DNA of 64,000 bases from Phallusia mammillata (taxonomy: Eukaryota > Chordata > Ascidiacea > Phlebobranchia > Ascidiidae). Shown here piece after piece: positions 63,901 through 64,000 of the stretch. The stretch lies in the NCBI GenBank assembly GCA_003260075.1, contig QLIY01000371.1:80444-144443 (forward strand), given 5' to 3'. The notes beneath the pieces were generated by a model that saw nothing but the letters and a program-made list of their open reading frames with translations, was not told the DNA's origin and made no database searches. The number at the start of each line of letters is the position of its first letter. Positions within the stretch are counted from its first letter, which is position 1. A program made the translations under genes and the position numbers.

Positions 63901-64000
63901 TCTTTTTATGATTATTTTTCCTTTTGAACTGAAACTGTGTTTTGTATATTTTTGTTTCGAAAATAGAAGATTTCACCGACGCTTTTTTGAGCGTATTGTA
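21759..64000 (+). CDS. ADGRV1 (VLGR1/GPR98) orthologue, N-terminal ectodomain part
   Basis: ADGRV1 is a very large adhesion GPCR whose ectodomain forms fibrous links, such as the ankle links of vertebrate hair cells. The start is at 21759, with signal peptide MRQQCRLVTLLLLFGVIRG. Sixty-four exons are placed to 61848 and then the scaffold repeats exons 61-63. Order: about 11 Calx-beta repeats, LamG-like domain near residue 1,290, about 13 more Calx-beta repeats, EAR/EPTP repeats near residue 3,230, Calx-beta again. From memory, human ADGRV1 has its LamG-like and EAR regions at very similar residue numbers, which makes orthology likely. The autoproteolysis and seven-helix regions lie outside the window. 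Several exons are doubled and at least one is missing because of assembly gaps, so a raw model would be broken. Confidence 0.88.
22571..24146. mobile_element. 1.6-kb hAT-type element made of an ATTCGAATTGTATTCG satellite
   Basis: It begins CAGACATGGGGTC and ends GGCCCCATGTCTG, with the 8-bp flank AATGTGGC on both sides (22563-22570 and 24147-24154). The whole interior is a degenerate tandem array of near-palindromic units around ATTCGAATTGTATTCGAATA, including four almost identical units of about 73 bp at about 23575-23880. It has no transposase. It sits in intron 2 of the ADGRV1-like gene. Short open frames inside it are by-products of the repeat. Confidence 0.85.
26115..28207 (+). CDS. Exons 7-10: Calx-beta 3 and start of 4
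   Basis: Exons 26115-26226, 26685-26798, 27334-27563, 27995-28207. Marks include VDETSRFVSIKVFRG, TPGVDYIVPG, LVDDDDPELAENFTVRL and HGGMFQRISVDWKL. Exon 9 ends TCAAG/GCATGT, an apparent GC-AG intron; the phase is right only with that donor. A partial copy of exon 10 (about 28409-28511) lies between two G runs. Confidence 0.8.
28357..28400 (+). ncRNA. Hammerhead-like motif, family C
   Basis: CTGATGA at 28357-28363 is followed by stem II GGCA/TGCT around an 8-nt loop, then GAAAC GTT at 28381-28388. The 3-nt stem I UCA/UGA can form. The copy is cut by a G run about 12 nt further on. Related minus-strand copies at about 31637-31680 and 42552-42600 have damaged cores. Confidence 0.45.
28934..31074 (+). 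CDS. Exons 11-14: Calx-beta 4-5
   Basis: Exon 11 occurs twice, 28934-29047 and 29061-29174, each running into G at its donor. Then follow 29403-29554, 30402-30490 and a last exon whose start is lost in a 31-G run (about 30861-30954 and, complete at its 3' end, 30966-31074). Marks: VYGVVEIDEAR, LSIEIVREGGRVGEVEVFY, GEVGFKDVEDIRVDEPLDG. The repeat 5 acidic loop is weak (IKEDAFLELDSHF). A partial copy of exon 12 is at about 29897-29954. Confidence 0.7.
29184..29354. mobile_element. hAT-like element fragment
   Basis: A segment carrying GCCGCATGCGGCCCTGAGAG ends in TTTGAAAATCACTGG. The same GCCGCATGCGGCTCC motif occurs in the complete element at 40480-40696. The left end is lost in a G run. Confidence 0.4.
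31251..31585. mobile_element. hAT-type MITE, CAGTGGTTCCCAACC ends
   Basis: Terminal inverted repeats CAGTGGTTCCCAACC and GGTTGGGAACCACTG are perfect. The 8-bp flank ATCTAGAC is present at 31243-31250 and 31586-31593. It is 335 bp long, has no transposase, and lies in the intron between exons 14 and 15. Confidence 0.85.
31726..34837 (+). CDS. Exons 15-19: Calx-beta 6-8 (one exon missing)
   Basis: Exons 31726-31921, 32888-33026, 33584-33658 (copy 34103-34177), 33728-33844 cut by G (complete copy 34319-34459), and 34677-34837 (partial copy 34519-34629). Marks: PDDLPELEEIITVRL, VIVTIQRERGDLANRHV, PKDDEIPELDLNYTI, ANDEPHGVFEF, GTYGHVTVDWKLLPG, TPTSGTLEFADGQSE. The exon at 31921 ends on two codon bases but the next begins in phase 0 and the NDDPxG segment is absent, so an exon is lost near the G runs at 32366 or 32675. 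Confidence 0.75.
32064..32294 (-). mobile_element. tRNA-derived SINE copy 1
   Basis: The minus-strand head (32294-32221) resembles a tRNA, with A box TGTAGCTCAGTCGG, B box GGGTTCGAATCCCAC and a paired acceptor stem. The D-stem and anticodon loop are not canonical (no U33), so it is not a functional tRNA. A body of about 150 bp follows (CCGGTCTCCCAAGCATTCC region). ATATTCAT-like sequence flanks both sides. Confidence 0.65.
32425..32650 (-). mobile_element. tRNA-derived SINE copy 2
   Basis: Same family as the copy 350 bp upstream, about 88% similar by eye. The tRNA-like head (32650-32577) has a good D-stem (GCTC with GAGC) and an intact B box. It is joined to the first copy across a G run, so the two may be alleles of one insertion. 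Confidence 0.6.
33250..33300 (+). ncRNA. Degenerate hammerhead motif, family B
   Basis: The order AGCTGCC, CTGTTGA, GAAA, CAGTGTGCACTG, TC, TGCAGCT matches a type I hammerhead with a perfect stem III. Core position A6 is changed (CTGTTGA) and stem II is eroded. The haplotype copy is at 33867-33918. Confidence 0.45.
34919..34989. mobile_element. End of a TAGGGATGAGCCGAGCC element
   Basis: The left end TAGGGATGAGCCGAGCC is followed by GTACTCGGTACCGAGC and then a 24-G run. The sequence matches the right end of the element at 43917-44332 in reverse complement. The rest is missing. Confidence 0.45.
35263..37244 (+). CDS. Exons 20-22: Calx-beta 8-10
   Basis: Exons 35263-35419, 36083-36199 continued in a second copy at about 36209-36476, and 37099-37244. 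Marks: LSDDIPEPMEEFTIFLHNA, VREGEDLMLTIHREATG, TPGKDFDDVTTDDVT, TQDEDPEDDEVFYVE, QNDNANGVFKF. Exon 21 is split by a G run at 36199-36207; its two parts overlap by about 110 bp and join in frame. The 92-G run at 36587-36678 lies in the next intron. Confidence 0.75.
35544..35700 (-). mobile_element. tRNA-derived SINE copy 3, truncated
   Basis: The body and tRNA-like head are the same as the SINEs at 32064-32650, with a B box of GGGTTCTAATCCCAC. It ends in a run of G instead of the full head. A further rearranged pair of fragments is at about 37368-37590, with the plus-strand copy carrying GTGGGTTTGAATCCCAC. Confidence 0.55.
35833..36022. mobile_element. hAT-like element with GGTGGTTCCCTACC ends
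   Basis: The ends CGGTGGTTCCCTACC and GGTTGGGAACCACTG match the element at 31251-31585. The flanking 8-mers agree poorly, so it is an older insertion. It lies in the intron before exon 21. Confidence 0.5.
36587..36678. other. Longest G run, probable assembly gap
   Basis: A run of 92 G. Other long ones are 30830-30860, 34966-34989, 45074-45113, 51156-51197, 55178-55229, 59407-59476 and 60946-60995. Most others are 8-10 bases. Because duplicated flanks abut many of them, I treat them as gap placeholders; glycine or proline open frames through them are artefacts. Confidence 0.75.
37635..39010 (+). CDS. Exons 23-26: Calx-beta 10 and first half of 11 with charged insert
   Basis: Exons 37635-37737, 37813-37960, 38497-38738, 38869-39010. 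Marks: GEFGDVDVHWKI, GIVSFVEGQSSGELVL, SDSIPEYEEDFVLVLL, EINDFPKGWISVG. Exon 25 then carries a Glu/Lys-rich stretch of about 30 residues (AEDVEKREAAEIVENTEEKE) before IVEVERRMGTDGNVK. Exon 26 continues LWEIYPANEIPAFRC and leads into the LamG-like domain. Confidence 0.8.
39308..40278 (+). CDS. Exons 27-29: LamG/pentraxin-like domain
   Basis: Exons 39308-39527, 39849-39998, 40063-40278, all in phase. Marks of the jelly-roll fold: FSFSIWLKLDQTG, HWHHLVVTYTGSEVVSYIDG, then EGLMQDVRVYLSPLSPVQI. This is the order seen in concanavalin-like LamG domains and in the single LamG-like domain of ADGRV1. After it, YDVTPISGYLQY resumes the interrupted Calx-beta repeat. Start near residue 1,290 of the model. 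Confidence 0.85.
40480..40696. mobile_element. hAT-type MITE, CAGTGGTTCTCAAACT ends
   Basis: It begins CAGTGGTTCTCAAACT and ends AGTTTGAGAACCATTG, with flanks CTTTATAT and GTTTATAT (7 of 8). It carries GCCGCATGCGGCTCCCAACT and is 217 bp. It lies in the intron after exon 29. Confidence 0.75.
40822..43883 (+). CDS. Exons 30-35: Calx-beta 11 (end) to 14
   Basis: Exons 40822-40964, 41349-41569, 42206-42397 (partial copy 41994-42038), 42959-43162 (partial copy before 42773), 43347-43476, 43744-43883. Phases fit throughout. Marks: VDDSETETNESFVLLLLDA, VTEGESVICYVTRSLG, RNDEIPEIDEIHNITIVEA, WFGHVTVEWRTRDG, TAGTLTLEDGQGHAFVDVKL, SDDAFGVFKF, VDEPLDGAKLAKLQ. Confidence 0.82.
41099..41278. mobile_element. 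hAT-type MITE, CAGTGGTGGGATTCA ends
   Basis: It starts CAGTGGTGGGATTCAA and ends GAATCCCACCACTG. Flanks are AATATGAC and AATATGAG (7 of 8). The 180-bp interior has GGCCGGTTCTAT and GAACCGGCCG arms, so nearly the whole element can fold on itself. Confidence 0.8.
42086..42125 (+). ncRNA. Hammerhead-like motif, family D
   Basis: CTGATGA (42086-42092), a perfect 5-bp stem II GACAA/TTGTC, then GAAACGTG. The base after the CG of stem III is G in place of the usual U, so cleavage is doubtful. The haplotype copy at about 41874-41910 has CTAATGA and TAAAC. Confidence 0.4.
43917..44332. mobile_element. MITE with TAGGGATG ends
   Basis: The left end TAGGGATGGGCCGA and right end CGGCTCATCCCTA pair. GAAGTTAG occurs at 43909-43916 and again at 44333-44340, with two extra bases (TA) before the right copy. 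The middle is duplicated around a G run at about 44153-44161. Confidence 0.65.
44577..47232 (+). CDS. Exons 36-39: Calx-beta 15-16 and start of 17
   Basis: Exons 44577-44771 (partial copy before 44502), 45357-45583, 46005-46177, 46973-47232. Marks: VVRGGGDLGESAVSWRV, LADDVPEFNERKEIQL, ANDDPRGHLVFSPTSVSANE, LIDDVTPETEEVFFVQL, ENDSPHGVLEISTTSI, LFGDVTVGLNVVPG. Phases fit. Confidence 0.83.
44853..45046. mobile_element. hAT element nested inside a hammerhead repeat
   Basis: It begins CAGGGGTCGGCAACC and ends GGTTGCCGAACACTT. The flanks CTATACAA (44845-44852) and CCATACAA (45047-45054) are an imperfect 8-bp duplication. The host repeat reads ACGTTTCGACGTC before it and AAGACGCAATCATCAG after it, which together re-form a minus-strand hammerhead core. 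Confidence 0.65.
45664..45778. repeat. Short inverted-repeat element, CAGTAAACCTCGGTT ends
   Basis: The segment starts CAGTAAACCTCGGTTTAA and ends TTAACCAAGGTTTGCTG, so the ends are inverted repeats. This resembles pogo/Tigger-type MITEs. A TA target duplication is not clear. Similar TTAACCGG text appears near 8560 and 62930. Confidence 0.4.
46287..46338 (-). ncRNA. Hammerhead ribozyme motif, intact core (family B, type I)
   Basis: Read on the minus strand: AGCTGCA, CTGATGA, GACC TTATA GGTC, GAAA, CAAT GTGC ACTG, TC, TGCAGCT. Stem I is 7 perfect pairs and open at its ends, stem II is 4 perfect pairs, and stem III is 4 bp with one mismatch. The invariant CUGAUGA and GAAA and the GUC cleavage triplet are all present. 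This is the arrangement of a minimal type I hammerhead. Related damaged copies are at 46433-46480, 46709-46757, 33250-33300 and 33867-33918. Confidence 0.7.
46340..46830. repeat. Family B repeat with duplicated blocks
   Basis: Text around CTCGTCACCAGCTGCACTGATGAGACC and its flanks occurs in both orientations, with G runs at about 46419-46428 and 46554-46566. It lies in the intron between exons 38 and 39. Confidence 0.5.
47549..49622 (+). CDS. Exons 40-42: Calx-beta 17-18 and start of 19
   Basis: Exons 47549-47738, 48126-48385, 48996-49216 with a full second copy 49402-49622. Marks: VNDFTPELAEDFTVQLL, SDDPYGAL, VDETVVDEPPEVGGELPVIF, LGDNLPEADEIVKVRLMEI, ANDRPYGDVALSNLSYVT. The two copies of exon 42 have equal length, differ at a handful of bases and change one residue (TQEQ versus TEEQ), as expected of alleles. 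Confidence 0.83.
50350..51695 (+). CDS. Exons 43-45: Calx-beta 19 with inserted PAN/Apple-like domain
   Basis: Exons 50350-50477, 50899-51143, 51543-51695 (partial copy at 51427). The host repeat starts SGGLYGDIRVVFST and resumes SGMDFIPITGASLVIKAG, LGDKEPELDEAFT. Between them exon 44 has QVTCAEACLREKVCGGFLF, then SYECRWATRD and finally RYSFFEK. The C-x3-C-x6-C-x11-C spacing and aromatic-Glu-Lys end fit a PAN/Apple fold of about 65 residues. Such domains bind proteins or glycans. Confidence 0.75.
51311..51347 (-). ncRNA. Hammerhead core, family A
   Basis: On the minus strand: CTGATGA, A, GGCGTC, 8-nt loop, GACGTC, GAAAC GTC. Stem II is 6 bp with one G-T pair. Stem III would be only the self-complementary CG, as in hammerheads thought to act as dimers. 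It lies in a repeat spanning about 51240-51360, between exons 44 and 45. Confidence 0.6.
52069..55042 (+). CDS. Exons 46-52: Calx-beta 19 (end) to 23 (start)
   Basis: Exons 52069-52282 (partial copy before 52037), 52650-52769, 53010-53204, 53453-53692, 54163-54375, 54536-54766, 54819-55042, all phase-consistent. Marks: RENDHPYGVFVL, SVGDVTVEWLVAGG, LDDDIPEPDEDIEILL, TPDSVPEVKEEYRVVL, SDDPHGVFQI, IIDDDIPELNEIFHVNL, RDRGTYGRVTVFVF. Confidence 0.85.
52337..52478. mobile_element. hAT-type MITE, 142 bp
   Basis: It begins CAGTGGTTCTCAAACTTTG and ends TTTGGGAACCGCTG. The 8-bp flank CTATACAC is perfect on both sides (52329-52336, 52479-52486). It lies in the intron after exon 46. Confidence 0.8.
52828..52926 (+). 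ncRNA. Hammerhead ribozyme repeat with long stem I (family A)
   Basis: A perfect 14-bp inverted repeat (52828-52841 with 52913-52926, ATAGAGCTCTTCTG) encloses CTGATGA (52858-52864), stem II, and GAAACGTC (52886-52893). Further pairing (ACC with GG, T-rich with A-rich) extends stem I towards the core. Stem II (GGCGAT.. with ..GGACGTC) has an internal mismatch. The core is intact. The flank TGCCTGGCAGC is shared by all family A copies. Confidence 0.65.
53700..54015 (+). repeat. Purine-rich GGGAAACGAGAAAACT minisatellite
   Basis: A degenerate array of GGGAAAC/GAGAAAACT units fills the intron after exon 49 on the plus strand, with almost no pyrimidines except single C and T. The open frame through it is repeat-derived. 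Confidence 0.7.
54330..54478 (+). repeat. Three tandem units covering an exon end and its splice donor
   Basis: A unit of about 50 bp (ACGAGTGTATTATGACGTCAT, then ACCCGGTAAGTG) occurs three times. The first copy is the end of exon 50 with the used donor at 54376. The other two lie in the intron and carry GGTAAGT or GGTAATT donor-like sites. Confidence 0.7.
55084..55381. mobile_element. hAT-like element with CAGGGTTGTCCAAAG ends
   Basis: It starts CAGGGTTGTCCAAAGTGCGG and ends AGTTTGGGCACCCCTG. Flanks are CCCTAGGT and CCCTAGAT (7 of 8). A 52-G run interrupts the middle. Confidence 0.65.
55632..58039 (+). CDS. Exons 53-56: Calx-beta 23-24 and start of 25
   Basis: Exons 55632-55867 (partial copy 55544-55589), 56290-56473, 57208-57386 (partial copy near 56863), 57921-58039. 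Marks: IIDDSTPEGAETFDVLLGN, SSDDAHGRLAF, VADDLPELEECFRVTLF, ENDAPYGLFAV, VIHFDVVRHQGDLGKVTVDV. An N at 57026 sits in the doubled intron. Confidence 0.83.
58397..61325 (+). CDS. Exons 57-63: EAR/EPTP repeat region
   Basis: Exons 58397-58647, 59038-59129, one whose start is lost in a 70-G run (about 59477-59567), 59767-59909, 60208-60430, 60679-60807, and 60863-61325 split by G at 60946-60995. Repeated marks are FQTFNGSGGFRFHSFHDN, YLIYLTSN, LYVWRG, YIFVTNS, LFRFNEQLERLEQIQTL, YKWDKDSRTFVQRQSL and HFFIVSCASQ, the W/F-rich strands of the EAR propeller. ADGRV1 is the only large Calx-beta protein I know with this insert. Exon 63 ends by resuming Calx-beta (LTFEPGVRVMTMAITLIDD). Confidence 0.82.
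58731..58990. repeat. Inverted pair of hammerhead repeats
   Basis: A minus-strand copy (core 58764-58800, CTGATGA and GAAACGTC intact) and a plus-strand copy (CTGATGA 58891-58897, GAAACGTC 58919-58926) face each other across about 90 bp. The plus copy has stem II GGCGACC/GGACGTC with one mismatch. Both lie in the first EPTP intron. Confidence 0.6.
61738..61848 (+). CDS. Exon 64: Calx-beta repeat after the EPTP region
   Basis: It follows a TTATTTTTCAG acceptor in phase 0. It encodes IVLGNSRDHRAVIDENSLL and ESNDDAHGVFGFDF, the end of one Calx-beta and the start of the next, and ends at GTGAGT. It is the last unique exon in the window. Confidence 0.8.
62112..62200 (+). ncRNA. Damaged hammerhead repeat, family A
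   Basis: CTGATAA replaces CTGATGA (core base changed), but stem II is 6 perfect or wobble pairs, GGTGTC/GACATC, with different bases from the other copies. GAAACGTTG follows. It supports stem II as a conserved structure even though this copy should be inactive. Confidence 0.5.
62240..64000 (+). repeat. Second copy of EPTP exons 61-63
   Basis: After a G run at about 62239, the sequence of 60065-61700 restarts with a few percent difference. Exons 62420-62642, 63002-63130 and 63195-63617 have the same lengths and phases as the first copies. Here exon 63 is uninterrupted (423 bp), so this copy gives the true exon across the gap at 60946. The next exon's acceptor would fall just past the window end. 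Confidence 0.75.

Overview
The window is animal (eukaryotic) nuclear DNA, about 62% A+T by eye, with short exons, GT-AG introns of 70-1,800 bp and many dispersed repeats. Gene content and high allelic divergence suggest an invertebrate deuterostome, most likely an ascidian tunicate. That placement is inference; no marker fixes the species.

Layout: (1) 1-3160 is unresolved flank. (2) 3165-4906, minus strand, holds two exons of an unrecognised Ser-rich acidic protein; its 5' side faces gene 3. (3) 6414-19903, plus strand, is a complete 17-exon gene for a membrane protein with signal peptide, three C-type lectin domains, EGF, ZP domain, furin site and hydrophobic patch, a second EGF, and a hydrophobic C-terminal tail. 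All 16 splice phases agree; joined length is about 833 residues. (4) 21759 to the window end, plus strand, is the 5' part of a giant gene that I recognise as the orthologue of ADGRV1 (VLGR1/GPR98): signal peptide, about 25 Calx-beta repeats, a LamG-like domain and the EAR/EPTP repeats. Sixty-four exons are placed here. The GPCR end lies beyond the window.

Repeats fill the introns. At least eight short hAT-type elements carry 8-bp target-site duplications; one contains a 1.5-kb satellite-like core. There is a tRNA-derived SINE family, and several repeat families carry hammerhead ribozyme motifs, some with an intact core and covarying stem II. These ribozyme repeats are the most interesting non-genic content.

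Caution on the assembly: runs of about 8-10 G (sometimes 20-93) occur dozens of times, nearly always where the same sequence then starts again with a few percent difference. Between 16139 and 21310 the runs are C. I read these as gap placeholders between overlapping haplotype contigs, not biology. Exons beside them appear twice (CTLD3 to ZP, several Calx-beta exons, the EPTP exons), and at least one Calx-beta exon is missing.
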